From NCBI RefSeq assembly GCF_030815145.1, contig NZ_JAUSWJ010000001.1, forward strand, positions 3,896,501 through 3,960,500: 64,000 nucleotides of DNA, read 5' to 3'. This stretch comes from Kaistia geumhonensis (lineage in GTDB: Bacteria > Pseudomonadota > Alphaproteobacteria > Rhizobiales > Kaistiaceae). Made by a program: the position numbers and the translations under genes. Numbering within the stretch: the stretch's first letter is position 1; each line of letters opens with the position of its first letter. The notes beneath the pieces were generated by a model. It ran no database searches and was not told the DNA's origin. It worked only from the letters and a program-made list of their open reading frames with translations. Positions 8,769 through 18,769 of this stretch are shown one piece after another.

Positions 8769-9218
8769 CTAGCCGATATCCGGCTGCCAGGGCGCCTCGG
8801 CATCCTCCCGGTGGTCGGGATCGAAGCCGTGCATATACAGCGCCCATTGCAGGCCGACGACGGCCCCCTTGATCGGTCGCAGAAGCGCCAGAGTCAAGAT
8901 CAGCGTCAGCGGCAGCCAGATGGCGAGATGGGTGAAATTGGAAAGGTGGAACGCCGTCTCGACGATCAGGATCAGCGGCACGATGATGTGGCCGACCGCG
9001 ACGATGGTGAAATAGGGCGGAGCATCGTCGGCGCGCTGATGGGAGAGATCCTCGCCGCAAGCCTCGCAGCGGTCGACCACCGTCAGATAGCCCGTGAACA
9101 TGCGACCCTTGCCGCACTGGGGACAGCGGCAGGCGAAGCCGCGCGCCATGGCGCGCCAGGGCGAGCGCTGGGGCCGCGCTGCGCTCGCCGTGTCAGCCTG
9201 ACCGGTCCATTCGCTCAT
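8769..9218 (-). CDS. DUF983 zinc-ribbon membrane protein
   Basis: 149 residues. The N-terminal cytoplasmic part contains two CxxC pairs ([12 protein letters not shown] and [10 protein letters not shown]), a zinc-ribbon-like arrangement, followed by two transmembrane segments (about 70-90 and 97-117; [19 protein letters not shown] and [16 protein letters not shown]) and the family motif [20 protein letters not shown]. This matches DUF983. Members are often near cytochrome oxidase assembly genes, but none is present here; the function is unknown. Confidence 0.85.
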   Translation of the reverse strand: MSEWTGQADTASAARPQRSPWRAMARGFACRCPQCGKGRMFTGYLTVVDRCEACGEDLSHQRADDAPPYFTIVAVGHIIVPLILIVETAFHLSNFTHLAIWLPLTLILTLALLRPIKGAVVGLQWALYMHGFDPDHREDAEAPWQPDIG

Positions 9219-9292
9219 GGGGAGAACTCCTTCAGCTTCCCGTCATATCGTGGCGGGCCATCGGGAGACAAGCGCGGCAGACCGCCGCCGCT

Positions 9293-10246
9293 TCAGCGCG
9301 CCGGCCGCCGAGCGCTCGCGGCGACGATGACCGCGATGATAATCAGTCCGGTCGCGAGATAGCGAAGGCCCGCGCCGAAGCCGTAGGTGTTCAGCATCGT
9401 CACGACGAGGAAGAGGAACAGCGCCGCCCCCCACAGTCCGGGGACGTTCGAGTTGCCACCCGCGACCGAGGATCCGCCGATCACGACGAGCGCGATCGAG
9501 GTGAGGAGATATTCCTCGCCCATCGACAGCGACGAGCCGCCGGAAAAGCCGGAGAGGAGATAGCCGCAGAGGCCGGCGAACACCGCGCTCATCACATAGG
9601 CATAGAATCGCGTGCGCCCGACATCGACGCCTGCGAGGCGGGCGGCGCGGATGTTCTGTCCGATGGCGGTCACCCAGCGGCCGTAGAGCGTGCGGCGGAG
9701 CACGAGTTCCATGAAGGCGGCGAGAGCGATGACGCAGATTGCCAGGACCGGCATGCCGAGCACCTGCGCGGTGGTGAAGTCGGCGAGGGCCGGCGGCGGC
9801 TTGATGCGGATGCCGCGGCCATAGGCGATCGCGACCGACTGCACGAGGAAGCTCGACGACAGCGTCGCGATGATCGGCGGGATGCGCAGCAGCCAGATGA
9901 GCGCATAGTTCACGATGCCGACTGCGACGCCGCAGGCGAGCGCGATCAGGAGCCCCGTGAGGATCATGCCGTTCTGCGTGTCCATCACCTTGGTGGCGAC
10001 GGCGCCGGCCAGCGTGATGGTCGCCGGGATCGAGAGGTCGACATTGCCCGGGCCGAGCGTGACGACATACATCTGCCCGATGCCGACGATCACCGAGAAG
10101 GTGGCAAAGGTGAACGCGGCCGTCAGCACCTCGCCGCCGCCGCGGCCGCCGGTGAAGGCGACGATGACGAGCCAGACGGCAATCGCCGCGACATAGGCCC
10201 AGAGCCAGGGTCGGCCGGCGAGATTGCGCAGGAAGCTGCTGTTCAT
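9293..10246 (-). CDS. ribose-type ABC transporter permease (system 1, second)
   Basis: A 317-residue inner-membrane permease of the branched/ribose type (BPD_transp_2), with 8-10 hydrophobic segments and the family cues LGPGNVDLSIPATITLAG and AIGQNIRAARLAGVDVGRTR (the cytoplasmic loop contacting the ATPase), then GGSSVAGGNSNVPGLWGA. Its ATG overlaps the stop of the preceding permease by four bases (ATGA, 10243-10246), so it is the last gene of the four-gene importer operon running right to left. The sugar or other ligand is unknown. Confidence 0.9.
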   Translation of the reverse strand: MNSSFLRNLAGRPWLWAYVAAIAVWLVIVAFTGGRGGGEVLTAAFTFATFSVIVGIGQMYVVTLGPGNVDLSIPATITLAGAVATKVMDTQNGMILTGLLIALACGVAVGIVNYALIWLLRIPPIIATLSSSFLVQSVAIAYGRGIRIKPPPALADFTTAQVLGMPVLAICVIALAAFMELVLRRTLYGRWVTAIGQNIRAARLAGVDVGRTRFYAYVMSAVFAGLCGYLLSGFSGGSSLSMGEEYLLTSIALVVIGGSSVAGGNSNVPGLWGAALFLFLVVTMLNTYGFGAGLRYLATGLIIIAVIVAASARRPAR

Positions 10247-11253
10247 CTGCGGCGCTCCGCACGGTCGATCAGCGTGCGCGCTGCGAGCACGATGATGAGG
10301 ATGGCGCCCTGCGCGCCGATCTGCCAGTCCGGCGAGATGCGCATGAAGGAGAGGAACGAGCCGGCGAGCGTCAGCGTCACGGCGCCGATCACCGCGCCGA
10401 CCGGCGAGATGCGGCCGCCGACGAACTCGCCGCCGCCGAGGATGACGCCGGCGATCGACAACAGCGTGTAGCGCAGCGCGATATTGGCGTCGCCCGATGT
10501 GGTCAGCCCGACCAGCGACAGCCCGGCCAGCATGCCGAAGAAGCCGGCCAGCGCGAACATCGTGATCTTGACCTTGAGCAGCGACCACCCGGCGCGCTCG
10601 ATGGCCTTCGGATTGCCGCCCGCGCCGCGCAGCACCGCGCCATAGGAGGTGTGCATCAGCAACAGGTTGGCGAGGATGGCGATGACGATCGCCGCGATGA
10701 TCGGGAAGGGGACGTAGGCCGGCTTCAGCGTCATCAGCGAGCGCAGGAAGGCGGGGGCCTGGCCGCCGGGAACAGGCAGGATGAGCACCGAGAGGCCCAG
10801 CCAGACGAAGGACATGCCGAGCGTCACCACGATCGAGGGCAGGTTGCGCCAGTGGATCAGCGCGCCGAGCGCTGCATAGACGGCGATGCCGAAAGCGAGC
10901 GCAACGACCCCGACGAGCGGAGTCTGCATGATCCAGGGCAGCGTCGCGGGGAGGGCGCCGGAGGCCTGCAACTCCTTGACGACCGGCAGCGCGCCCATGC
11001 CGCCCGAGAGCAGAGTCGCGCCGACGCAGGCGACGAAGCCGACATAGGTGCCGATCGAGAGGTCAAGATCGTTGACCGTGATCACGCACATCTGCGCCAC
11101 CGTCGCCAGCGCGATCGGGATGGCGAGGTTGAGCATCAGGTTGAAGCCGACATAGCTCATCGCGCGCGGCTGCAGATAGAAGATCGCGGCGAGCAGCACG
11201 ACGAGCGAAAGCGCCGGCAGGAGCGTGCGCAGCTGGCGGGCGGTCAGGCGCAT
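10243..11253 (-). CDS. ribose-type ABC transporter permease (system 1, first)
   Basis: A 336-residue permease of the RbsC class. The hallmark MCVITVNDLDLSIGTYVGFVA follows TM2; the ATPase-contact loop is GAGGNPKAIERAGWSLLKVK; later GGGEFVGGRISPVGAVIGA. The start overlaps the ATPase stop at 11253 by one base and its stop overlaps the next permease, so all are translationally coupled. With two different permease genes this importer has a heterodimeric channel rather than the homodimer of RbsC. Confidence 0.9.
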   Translation of the reverse strand: MRLTARQLRTLLPALSLVVLLAAIFYLQPRAMSYVGFNLMLNLAIPIALATVAQMCVITVNDLDLSIGTYVGFVACVGATLLSGGMGALPVVKELQASGALPATLPWIMQTPLVGVVALAFGIAVYAALGALIHWRNLPSIVVTLGMSFVWLGLSVLILPVPGGQAPAFLRSLMTLKPAYVPFPIIAAIVIAILANLLLMHTSYGAVLRGAGGNPKAIERAGWSLLKVKITMFALAGFFGMLAGLSLVGLTTSGDANIALRYTLLSIAGVILGGGEFVGGRISPVGAVIGAVTLTLAGSFLSFMRISPDWQIGAQGAILIIVLAARTLIDRAERRR

Positions 11254-12716
11254 CAGGCGACCTCCTCGAAGGAGGCGTGCAGCACGCGTTCCTCGGTCAG
11301 CTCGGCGCGCGACAGGTCGGCGACGATGCGCTGGTCGCGGAAGACATAGACGTGGTCGCAGTGCTTCAGCTCATCCATCTCGGTCGTGTACCAGAGGAAG
11401 GTGCGACCCCGCTCGGCCTCGGCGCGGATCATGCCGTAGACCTCCTGCTTGGTTCCGATATCGACGCCGCGCATCGGGTCGTCCATCAGGACCGTCTCGG
11501 CGGTGGAGCCGAGGGCGCGGGCGAACAGCGCCTTCTGCTGGTTGCCGCCCGAGAGCGAAAGGATCGGGTTGTGAATGTCGGGCGTGCGGATGCCGATGCG
11601 CGCCTTCCAGTCTTCCGCCATCGCGTCCGTCTTGCCGCTGTCGATGAGGATGCCTCGCTTGAGGCGGTTGAGCGAGGTGATGGTGATATTCTCCGCGATC
11701 GACCAGAGCGGAAAGACGCCATCCGTCTGCCGGTCGCCGGCGACGAGCGCGGAGCCGCCCTCGACGGTGATGCCCGAAACCGAGCGCCGCGCGGCATCGA
11801 AGATGCGGATCAGCATCTCGGACTGACCCTGGCCGCCGAGGCCGGCGAGGCCGACAATCTCGCCGCGATGGGCGACGAGGTCGACGCCGCCGGCGGCCGC
11901 GCGGGCACGGACCCGCGTCGGCGCCTCACCGCCACGCCGTCCGGAGACGACGGCGCGTTCCTCCGCCTCCTCGCGGGCGACGGTTCCCATCGCGGCGACG
12001 AGGCTCGACCGGGTGAAGTCGGAGGCAAGCCGCTCTGCGACGACGCGGCCGTCCTTCATCACCACGACGCGGTCGGCGGCCTCGAGGATTTCCCCGAGCA
12101 GGTGCGAGATCAGCACCACCGCGCCGCCCTCGGCGACGAAACGGCGGACATAGGCCAGCAGCTGGCCGGCCTGATGCGCGTCGAGCGAGGAGGTCGGCTC
12201 GTCGAGAATGACGAGGCGCGCCGGCGCATCGGTCACCGTGAAGGCGCGGGCGATCTCGACCATCTGGCGCCGCGCGATCGGCAGGTCGCCGACAATGTCG
12301 GAGGCGCCGATACCATGGCCGGGAAAGACCTGGTCGAGCTTGGCGACGATCAGCGCGCCAGCCCGCTTACGCCAGCCGAAGCCCTTCAGCGCGCGATGCA
12401 TGACGCGCGCATTCTCGGCGACGGTCAGGTTGGGGCACAGCGACAGTTCCTGGAAGACGCAGCGGATGCCCTGCGCCTGCGCGGAGGCAACCGTGTGCCG
12501 GTCCGCGACATCCTCGCCATCGATCGTCATACGGCCTTCCGCACCGAAGACGCCGGCGAGGAGGTTCATCAGCGTCGACTTGCCGGCGCCGTTATGGCCG
12601 ACGAGGCCGATGCACTCGCCGGCGCTGCAGGAAAGGTCGACCCCCTGCAGTGCCCGCACGGCGCCGAAGCTCTTGCGGACATCCTCGAGGCGGATGAAGG
12701 GCGAGGGTCCGGTCAT
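11253..12716 (-). CDS. ribose-type ABC transporter tandem ATPase (system 1)
   Basis: A 487-residue protein with two nucleotide-binding domains. Domain 1: Walker [10 protein letters not shown], Walker [12 protein letters not shown], but a weak signature [14 protein letters not shown] instead of an LSGGQ-like motif. Domain 2: Walker A is degenerate (GLGGQGQSE), the signature LSGGNQQK is intact, and Walker B reads VLMDDP with Asp in place of the catalytic Glu. Degeneracy of one site is normal in RbsA-type tandem ATPases, but the D-for-E change in domain 2 is worth noting. It lies between the binding-protein gene (93 bases upstream) and the two permeases. Confidence 0.92.
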   Translation of the reverse strand: MTGPSPFIRLEDVRKSFGAVRALQGVDLSCSAGECIGLVGHNGAGKSTLMNLLAGVFGAEGRMTIDGEDVADRHTVASAQAQGIRCVFQELSLCPNLTVAENARVMHRALKGFGWRKRAGALIVAKLDQVFPGHGIGASDIVGDLPIARRQMVEIARAFTVTDAPARLVILDEPTSSLDAHQAGQLLAYVRRFVAEGGAVVLISHLLGEILEAADRVVVMKDGRVVAERLASDFTRSSLVAAMGTVAREEAEERAVVSGRRGGEAPTRVRARAAAGGVDLVAHRGEIVGLAGLGGQGQSEMLIRIFDAARRSVSGITVEGGSALVAGDRQTDGVFPLWSIAENITITSLNRLKRGILIDSGKTDAMAEDWKARIGIRTPDIHNPILSLSGGNQQKALFARALGSTAETVLMDDPMRGVDIGTKQEVYGMIRAEAERGRTFLWYTTEMDELKHCDHVYVFRDQRIVADLSRAELTEERVLHASFEEVA

Positions 12717-12809
12717 GGCGGAGCGGGGATCCCGGCAGGAGGACGGTCACTATCGAAGAAGGCCGCCGCCGGACGGGCCGGCGGCGGCCGATCAGCCAGG
12801 CATCAGCCG

Positions 12810-13832
12810 TTACTTCTTGGCGGCGTCGACCACCTTCTGCGCGTCCTCTGCCGAATACTCGACATTGGCGACGCCACCCTTTTCGGTGGTCTCGAGATTC
12901 TTCTCGAGATTCGCCTGATCGATGCGCAGGAAGGGCACCACGAGATCCTTCGGTACGTCCTTGCCGTCGAGGATCTGCTGCGCCACCCAGAAGGCGAGCG
13001 TCGAAACGCCCGGGGCGATCGAGACCGACATCGTCTCGTAGCCGTTGGCGTCCTTCTGCTCCTTCCACCAGGCAAGCTCGTCCTGGCGGTTACCCATGAT
13101 GATGGTCGGCATCTTGCGGCCGGCGGCCTTGAAGGCCTGCGCCGCGCCATAGCCGTCGCCGCCCTGCGTCACCACAGCGACGATGTCGTCGGGCAGTGAG
13201 GGCAGGATGCCCGCGACCGCCGCCTGGGCCTTGGCCTGGTCCCAGTCGCCATGCACCGAGCCGACGATCTTGAACTGCGGATTCTCGGCGACACCCTCGT
13301 GGATGCCCTTCGAGATCTCGTCGTCGACGAACACGCCCGCGAGGCCGCGGATCTCGAGCACGTTGCCCCCGGCCGGGATCTTGTCCTTGAGATAGAGGAC
13401 CTCGTCCTTGCCCATCTGCTTGAAGTCGACGGCGATGCGCCAGGCGCAGGGCTCGGTGACGATACCGTCGAACGAGACGACGATCACGCCGGCGTCGCAG
13501 GCCTCCTTGACGGCGCCGTTCAGCGCGTCCGGCGAGGCGGCGTTGAGGACGATGGCGTTGTAGCCCTGCAGTACGAGGTTCTGGATCTGCGCGGCCTGCT
13601 CGGTCACCTGGTTCTCGGCGGTGGTGAACGGATCGGCGGCGGCGACGATGCCGGCCTCGACGGCGGGCTTCGTCACCTTGTCCCAGCTGCGCAGCATGGC
13701 CTGGCGCCAGGAATTGCCGGCATAGTTGTTGGACAGCGCGATCTTCTTGTCCTTGGTATCGGCGAGCGCAGAGCCCGCGCCGAGCGCCGCGACAAGAGCC
13801 AAAAGCGATACGGTTCCCGCAAGACGGGTCAT
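12810..13832 (-). CDS. periplasmic substrate-binding protein, ribose family (system 1)
   Basis: A 340-residue secreted binding protein. Signal peptide MTRLAGTVSLLALVAALGAG with likely cleavage after ALA near residue 25; the mature part starts DTKDKKIALSNNYAGNSWRQ and shows the two-lobe periplasmic-binding type 1 (RbsB/PF13407) pattern, including VLQGYNAIVLNAASPDALNG and VVTQGGDGYGAAQAFKAAG. The NNYAGNSWRQ opening is typical of carbohydrate-type members; the ligand cannot be read from sequence. ATG 13832 has an ideal GGGAGG site. First gene of the importer operon; the 214-base gap to pyrB should hold its promoter. Confidence 0.9.
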   Translation of the reverse strand: MTRLAGTVSLLALVAALGAGSALADTKDKKIALSNNYAGNSWRQAMLRSWDKVTKPAVEAGIVAAADPFTTAENQVTEQAAQIQNLVLQGYNAIVLNAASPDALNGAVKEACDAGVIVVSFDGIVTEPCAWRIAVDFKQMGKDEVLYLKDKIPAGGNVLEIRGLAGVFVDDEISKGIHEGVAENPQFKIVGSVHGDWDQAKAQAAVAGILPSLPDDIVAVVTQGGDGYGAAQAFKAAGRKMPTIIMGNRQDELAWWKEQKDANGYETMSVSIAPGVSTLAFWVAQQILDGKDVPKDLVVPFLRIDQANLEKNLETTEKGGVANVEYSAEDAQKVVDAAKK

Positions 13833-14046
13833 GACGGTCTCCCTCCCAAAAAATCGCGCGATTGCTTGATTATGCTTCCCGGCGATGCCGGATGTCGCGC
13901 GAAGACCGAGAGTGACGCAAAGGCGCTTCTCCTTGTCAAGCACCGGCGCGGCCTGCGCCGGATCCGCAACCCTCGCGCGCGGCCGCTGAACTCTCCGACG
14001 CCCGCCTTGCCGGCGCACGGCTTTGGTCCTATAGCGATGCCTTCAA

Positions 14047-15024
14047 ATGACACGCGAAAACCCGACTTTCACGGCCCGCCCGCCGGCGTTCGCCCACCGG
14101 CACCTGCTCGGCATCGAGGGCCTGACGCCGCCGGAGATCCTGACGCTGCTCGATCTCGCCGAGGAGGCGGTCGATATCAGCCGCCAGGTCGAGAAGAAGA
14201 AGGCGGTCCTGCGTGGACGCACGCAGATCAATCTCTTCTTCGAGGCGTCGACGCGGACCCAGTCGTCGTTCGAACTGGCCGGCAAGCGGCTCGGTGCCGA
14301 CGTCATGAACATGTCGGTCGGCTCGTCCTCGGTGAAGAAGGGCGAGACGCTCGTCGACACGGCGATGACGCTGAACGCGATGAACCCCGACATCCTGGTC
14401 GTTCGTCACAATGCGGCCGGCGCGGTGCATCTTCTGGCCAAGAAGGTCGGCTGCTCGGTGATCAATGCCGGCGACGGCGCGCACGAGCATCCGACACAGG
14501 CGCTGTTGGACGCGCTCACCATCCGTCGCCACAAGGGCGGCTTTGGCGAACTGGTGGTGGCGATCTGCGGCGACATCCTGCACTCGCGTGTCGCCCGCTC
14601 CAACATCCTGCTGCTCAACGCGCTCGGCGCGCGGGTGCGCTGCGTCGGACCCTCGACGCTGCTGCCCAAGGCGCTCGACCGTCTCGGCGTCGAGATCTTC
14701 ACCGACATGAAGAGCGGGCTGCGCGACGCGGACATCGTGATGATGCTGCGCCTGCAGCGCGAGCGGATGGACGGCTCCTTCGTCCCGTCGGTGCGGGAGT
14801 ATTTCCATTTCTTCGGCCTCGACCAGGAAAAGCTCGCCTATGCAAAGCCTGACGCGCTCGTGATGCATCCGGGCCCGATGAACCGCGGCGTCGAGATCGA
14901 TTCGGCGGTCGCCGACGGCGCACAGAGCCTGATCCGCGAGCAGGTCGAGATGGGCGTCGCCGTGCGTATGGCGGTGCTCGAGGCGCTGTCCGCCCATCTG
15001 CCGAACCGTCCGGGTGCCGCATGA
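14047..15024 (+). CDS. pyrB: aspartate carbamoyltransferase catalytic subunit
   Basis: A 325-residue enzyme that makes N-carbamoyl-aspartate from carbamoyl phosphate and aspartate, the committed step of pyrimidine synthesis. The carbamoyl-phosphate loop [13 protein letters not shown], the SSVKKGET loop that reaches across the trimer, and HPTQALLDA are intact; the aspartate-binding region MLRLQRERM is also present. It overlaps the next gene by four bases (15021-15024). No pyrI regulatory subunit is visible, consistent with the PyrB-PyrC' type of complex. Confidence 0.96.
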   Translation: MTRENPTFTARPPAFAHRHLLGIEGLTPPEILTLLDLAEEAVDISRQVEKKKAVLRGRTQINLFFEASTRTQSSFELAGKRLGADVMNMSVGSSSVKKGETLVDTAMTLNAMNPDILVVRHNAAGAVHLLAKKVGCSVINAGDGAHEHPTQALLDALTIRRHKGGFGELVVAICGDILHSRVARSNILLLNALGARVRCVGPSTLLPKALDRLGVEIFTDMKSGLRDADIVMMLRLQRERMDGSFVPSVREYFHFFGLDQEKLAYAKPDALVMHPGPMNRGVEIDSAVADGAQSLIREQVEMGVAVRMAVLEALSAHLPNRPGAA

Positions 15025-16340
15025 GCCTTTCCGCCATCAGGGCCGAATCGCGGCCGCTCGTCATCACCGGTGCGCGAATCGTCGATCCCAAGAGCGGTCT
15101 CGACGCGATCGGCAGCGTCTTGGTGGCGGACGGCCTCATCAAAGGCGTCGTGACTGGCGCGGCGCCGGGAACGCCGGAGGGTGCCGAGACGATCGAGGCA
15201 CGCGGCAAGGCGCTGCTGCCGGGCCTCGTCGACATGCGCGTCTTCGTCGGCGAGCCGGGGGCGGAGCATCGCGAGACCTTCGCCTCTGCCGGCCAGGCGG
15301 CGGCGGCCGGCGGCGTCACGACCATCGTCACGATGCCCGATACCGATCCCGTCATCGACGACGTGGCGCTGGTCGATTTCATCGCCCGCCGCGCGCGCGA
15401 CACCGCCGCCGTCAACGTGTTGCCCATGGCGGCGATCACCAAGGGCCTCAAGGGCCGCGAGATGACCGAGTTCGGCCTCCTCGGCGCCGCCGGCGCGGTC
15501 GGCTTCACGGATGGCCGCCACTCGATCACCAACGCACTCGTGCTGCGCCGCGCGCTCACCTATGCCCGCGATTTCGGCGCCCTCGTCATGCATCACCCGG
15601 CCGATCCCGACCTCGTCGGATCGGGCGTGATGAACGAGGGCGAGACGGCGACGCGGCTCGGCCTGCCGGGCATCCCGCGCGAGGCCGAGATCATCATGCT
15701 GGAGCGCGACATCCGCATCGCGGCACTGACCGGCGGCCGCTATCACGCCGCGCAGATATCGTGCGCCGCATCGCTGGAGGTCATCCGCCGCGCGAAGGCG
15801 GCGGGCCTTTCCGTATCCTGCGGCGTGTCGGCGACTCATCTCGCGCTCAACGAGCGCGATGTCGGACCCTACCGCACCTTCTACCGGCTGTCGCCGCCGC
15901 TGCGCGACGAGGACGACAGGCTGGCGATGATCGAGGGCGTCGCGGACCGGTCCATCGACGTCATCGTTTCCAGCCACGATCCGCAGGACGTCGATACCAA
16001 GCGCCATCCTTTCGCCGAGGCGGCCGACGGTGCCGTCGGCCTCGAGACCCTGCTCGCGGCCGCCCTGCGTCCTGTCCACAATGGTGAGGCGAGCCTCGCC
16101 TCGATCGTCAGGGCGCTGTCGACGCGTCCGGCCGAACTGCTCGGGCTTCCCTCGGGCCGGATTGCGGCCGGGGCTCCGGCCGACCTCATCCTGGTCGATC
16201 TCGAGAAGCCCTGGATCTGCGAAGCGGAACGGCTGCATTCGCGCTCCAAGAACACACCCTTCGAGGGCGCGCGCTTCGAGGGGCGGGTTCTGAGGACGCT
16301 CGTCGGCGGGCGTACGGTGTATAAGGACAGCGAGGCCTGA
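15021..16340 (+). CDS. pyrC: dihydroorotase-like protein, probably non-catalytic (PyrC')
   Basis: A 439-residue amidohydrolase-fold protein coupled to pyrB. The fold is complete ([14 protein letters not shown] near residue 68, [25 protein letters not shown]-terminal metal-free barrel end [15 protein letters not shown]), but the metal ligands are lost: the first HxH is RVF, and the DHAPH segment reads SSHDPQD. Known biology: such inactive PyrC' (PyrX) proteins form a complex with ATCase and are needed for its stability. I therefore expect a structural role and a separate active dihydroorotase elsewhere in the genome. Databases may label it simply dihydroorotase. Confidence 0.88.
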   Translation: MSLSAIRAESRPLVITGARIVDPKSGLDAIGSVLVADGLIKGVVTGAAPGTPEGAETIEARGKALLPGLVDMRVFVGEPGAEHRETFASAGQAAAAGGVTTIVTMPDTDPVIDDVALVDFIARRARDTAAVNVLPMAAITKGLKGREMTEFGLLGAAGAVGFTDGRHSITNALVLRRALTYARDFGALVMHHPADPDLVGSGVMNEGETATRLGLPGIPREAEIIMLERDIRIAALTGGRYHAAQISCAASLEVIRRAKAAGLSVSCGVSATHLALNERDVGPYRTFYRLSPPLRDEDDRLAMIEGVADRSIDVIVSSHDPQDVDTKRHPFAEAADGAVGLETLLAAALRPVHNGEASLASIVRALSTRPAELLGLPSGRIAAGAPADLILVDLEKPWICEAERLHSRSKNTPFEGARFEGRVLRTLVGGRTVYKDSEA

Positions 16341-16370
16341 GCAGCAGGCCCGAACGAACCGGAGGCCGCG

Positions 16371-16967
16371 TTGGACCCAGTGATCGTCGCCGTGATCTCG
16401 TCGGCCGTGCTCGGCTACCTGCTGGGGTCGGTGCCGTTCGGCGTCATCCTTACGAAGCTGGCTGGAGCGGGCGACCTGCGCAGCATCGGCTCCGGCAATA
16501 TCGGCGCCACCAACGTGTTGCGCACCGGCCGAAAGGGCCTTGCCGCCGCCACGCTTCTCGGCGACGCGCTGAAGGGCACTCTGGCGGTGGTGATCGCCTG
16601 GCGGTTCGGCGAGGCGGGCGCGCTTGCGGCGGCGCTGTTCGCCGTCCTCGGCCACATGTTCCCTATCTGGCTCGGCTTCAGGGGCGGCAAGGGCGTCGCA
16701 ACCTATCTCGGCGTCCTGATCGGTGCCGGATGGCCCCTGGCCGTCGGCTTCGCCCTCGTGTGGATCGCGATGGCCGCTGCGCTGCGCTATTCCTCGCTCG
16801 CCGCGCTGACCGCGACGTTGCTGACCCCGGTTGCCTTCGCCGTCATGGGGCAATGGGCTCAGGCGGTCGTGTTCGCCATCCTCACGGCGCTCGTCTGGTG
16901 GCGGCACAGCGCCAATATCGGCCGCCTGATCGCCGGCAGCGAGAGCAAGATCGGCAGCAAGGGCTGA
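16371..16967 (+). CDS. plsY: acyl-phosphate glycerol-3-phosphate acyltransferase PlsY
   Basis: A 198-residue integral membrane enzyme that acylates glycerol-3-phosphate with acyl-phosphate, the first step of phospholipid synthesis. It has about five membrane helices and the three PlsY motifs: [24 protein letters not shown] and the glycine-rich [13 protein letters not shown]. The likely start is a TTG at 16371 with GGAGG five bases away (16361-16365); an in-frame GTG three codons later has no better site. It follows the pyrimidine genes after 30 bases and may be co-transcribed. Confidence 0.94.
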   Translation: MDPVIVAVISSAVLGYLLGSVPFGVILTKLAGAGDLRSIGSGNIGATNVLRTGRKGLAAATLLGDALKGTLAVVIAWRFGEAGALAAALFAVLGHMFPIWLGFRGGKGVATYLGVLIGAGWPLAVGFALVWIAMAAALRYSSLAALTATLLTPVAFAVMGQWAQAVVFAILTALVWWRHSANIGRLIAGSESKIGSKG

Positions 16968-17110
16968 TCTGCCGCTGTCGCTGCAACCTCTGGTTAACGA
17001 TCCCGACGTCCCCTCTTCACTTGCGGCGCCATTGCCGGCACAATCGGTCGTGGCTGAACGAATCCTGCAAGCGGGGGTTGAGAGATGGACGGCAGATCGG
17101 AACTCAGTCG

Positions 17111-18250
17111 GTGACCGCGCTGCCACCGACAATGCCGCCGATCAGCCTGAGCGACCGGCAGCGGCTCGACTGGCTGAGGCTGATCCGCAGCGAGAACGTC
17201 GGTCCCGCGACATTCCGTGATCTGCTGCGTCATTTCGGGTCGGCGGCGGCCGCCCTCGAGGGCATTCCTGATCTCGTGAAGCGCAGCGGCCGGCGCATCC
17301 GCCTCGCCAGCCGCGAGGAGGCCGAGCGTGAACTTGCCGGGCATCTGGCGATCGGCGCGCGCATGGTCGCGATCAGCGATCCCGACTATCCGCAGTGGCT
17401 ACGCGCGATAGACGCGGCGCCGCCCCTTCTGTCGATGCGCGGCGGCGGCGCGTCGCTGCTGGAGCGGCCGATGATCGCGATCGTCGGTGCCCGAAACGCC
17501 TCCGTCGCGGGCCGCAAGATCGCCGCGATGATCGCGGCCGAACTCGGCACGGACGGTTTCGTCGTCGCGTCCGGGCTCGCCCGCGGCATCGATGCGGCCG
17601 CTCACGAGGCCTCGCTCGCCGGGGGCACGGTCGCGGCCTTCGCCGGCGGTCTCGACCGGCTCTATCCTCCGGAGAACGCGGCCCTGGCCGACCGGATCAT
17701 CGGCTCGGGCGGTGCGCATGTCTCCGAGATGCCGCTCGGCTGGGAGCCGCGGGCCCGCGATTTCCCGCGCCGCAACCGCCTGGTCTCCGGCATGGCGGCT
17801 GGGGTCGTCGTCGTCGAGGCGGCCGAGCGGTCCGGCTCACTGATCACGGCGCGCCTCGCCGGGCTTCAGGGGCGAATCGTCTGCGCCGTCCCGGGTTCGC
17901 CGCTCGATCCCCGCTCCTCGGGATCGAATCGTCTCATCAAGGATGGCGCCCATCTGGTCACGACGGCGCGCGACGTGGTCGAGGTCGTGGCCCCGATGCT
18001 GGGCCGCGTGGTTGCGCCGCCACCGGCCTGGGGGGAGGGCGACAGTGCTGCATCCCGCGCGATACGCCTGCCGGAGGACGGCGACCTCGCCGTGCTCATC
18101 GAGGCGCTCGGTCCGGTGCCAACCGCGATCGACGACATCATCCGCTTCACGGGGCTCGGGGCGGCAGTGGTTCAGGTGCTGCTGCTGGAGCTCGATCTCG
18201 CCGGCCGCATCGGGCGTCATTCCGGACAGCGGGTCTCGCTGATCGGGTAG
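17111..18250 (+). CDS. dprA: DNA-processing protein DprA
   Basis: About 379 residues. An N-terminal helical part (LDWLRLIRSENVGPATFRDLLRHFG, SAM-like) precedes the Rossmann-type DprA core with IAIVGARNAS, VVASGLARGIDAAAHEASL, DRLYPPENAALADRI, PRRNRLVSGMA and SGSLITARLA, and a C-terminal winged-helix domain (about 305-375). DprA loads RecA on incoming single-stranded DNA in transformation. The start is uncertain: GTG 17111 has a weak CGGAA site, ATG 17132 has none. The frame stays open well upstream through plsY but without family similarity. Confidence 0.9.
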   Translation: MTALPPTMPPISLSDRQRLDWLRLIRSENVGPATFRDLLRHFGSAAAALEGIPDLVKRSGRRIRLASREEAERELAGHLAIGARMVAISDPDYPQWLRAIDAAPPLLSMRGGGASLLERPMIAIVGARNASVAGRKIAAMIAAELGTDGFVVASGLARGIDAAAHEASLAGGTVAAFAGGLDRLYPPENAALADRIIGSGGAHVSEMPLGWEPRARDFPRRNRLVSGMAAGVVVVEAAERSGSLITARLAGLQGRIVCAVPGSPLDPRSSGSNRLIKDGAHLVTTARDVVEVVAPMLGRVVAPPPAWGEGDSAASRAIRLPEDGDLAVLIEALGPVPTAIDDIIRFTGLGAAVVQVLLLELDLAGRIGRHSGQRVSLIG

Positions 18251-18311
18251 CTAGGTGCCTGACAAAGGATCCGGCACGCTGTCGCCGGCTGAGGCTTCGC
18301 CGCGCGCCGCG

Positions 18312-18497
18312 TCATGTCCCGCGGCGCAGATCCTCCTCGACCATGCCGAGAAGATAGGCGACGAAGTCGAGTTCGGCGCTCGACGCGAGCCCCTTCAATT
18401 CGGCTGCCATACGTCCGATATAACGGATTGTCTCACCCCTGTCGGTCGGATCAGGCCTCTGGGGACGATTGTCCGGAGGCATTTCCGGAACTGTCAT
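18312..18497 (-). CDS. small conserved hypothetical protein
   Basis: A 61-residue protein, MTVPEMPPDNRPQRPDPTDR then GETIRYIGRMAAELKGLA and ending DFVAYLLGMVEEDLRRGT. The helical core IRYI..M..EL..LA..A..D.VAYLLGM resembles short unnamed proteins I have seen in many Rhizobiales genomes; no function is known to me. ATG 18497 has GAGG nine bases upstream; an ATG at 18512 is in frame but less well placed. An inverted repeat lies 41 bases upstream (18538-18552). It is convergent with dprA and divergent from topA. Confidence 0.6.
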   Translation of the reverse strand: MTVPEMPPDNRPQRPDPTDRGETIRYIGRMAAELKGLASSAELDFVAYLLGMVEEDLRRGT

Positions 18498-18537
18498 GAT
18501 CAGCATCCTCAATCGATCGTGCGGCCTGGCCGCAATT

Positions 18538-18552
18538 GTCAGTCATACTGAC
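18538..18552. repeat. perfect inverted repeat, operator-like
   Basis: GTCAGT-CAT-ACTGAC, two 6-base arms and a 3-base centre, in an unusually A+T-rich patch (18553-18600) for this genome. It lies between the divergent small gene (start 18497) and topA (start 18770), closer to the former. Its size and symmetry suit a dimeric regulator, but no known consensus is matched. Apart from this, the 272 bases between the two genes contain nothing I can identify. Confidence 0.4.
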
Positions 18553-18769
18553 ATGATGCAATCAAAAGAAGCAAATACAACCGAATGCTCGCTATGATTG
18601 AGGTCGTCATCGTCGGGGCTTGATTGACAGGCTGGCAGCTTTCCCGGATTGTCCGGCTCGACCGCGCCCGGTGAAACCCCGAGTCCGGGCGGTGGCGCCC
18701 TCAGCGGCGCGACCCCATCCAATCTCCGCCGACCGGTCCTCTGACCGGTGGCCACACCGAACGGCACCG

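Noticed and set aside
7219-9117. A 632-codon frame joining rpmG with sequence opposite to nothing known upstream
   Set aside because: Only the last 55 codons (L33) are real; the rest overlaps the MFS and DUF983 genes in another frame.
14838-17132. A 764-codon minus-strand frame opposite pyrB-pyrC-plsY
   Set aside because: Runs through real gene boundaries and has antisense composition.
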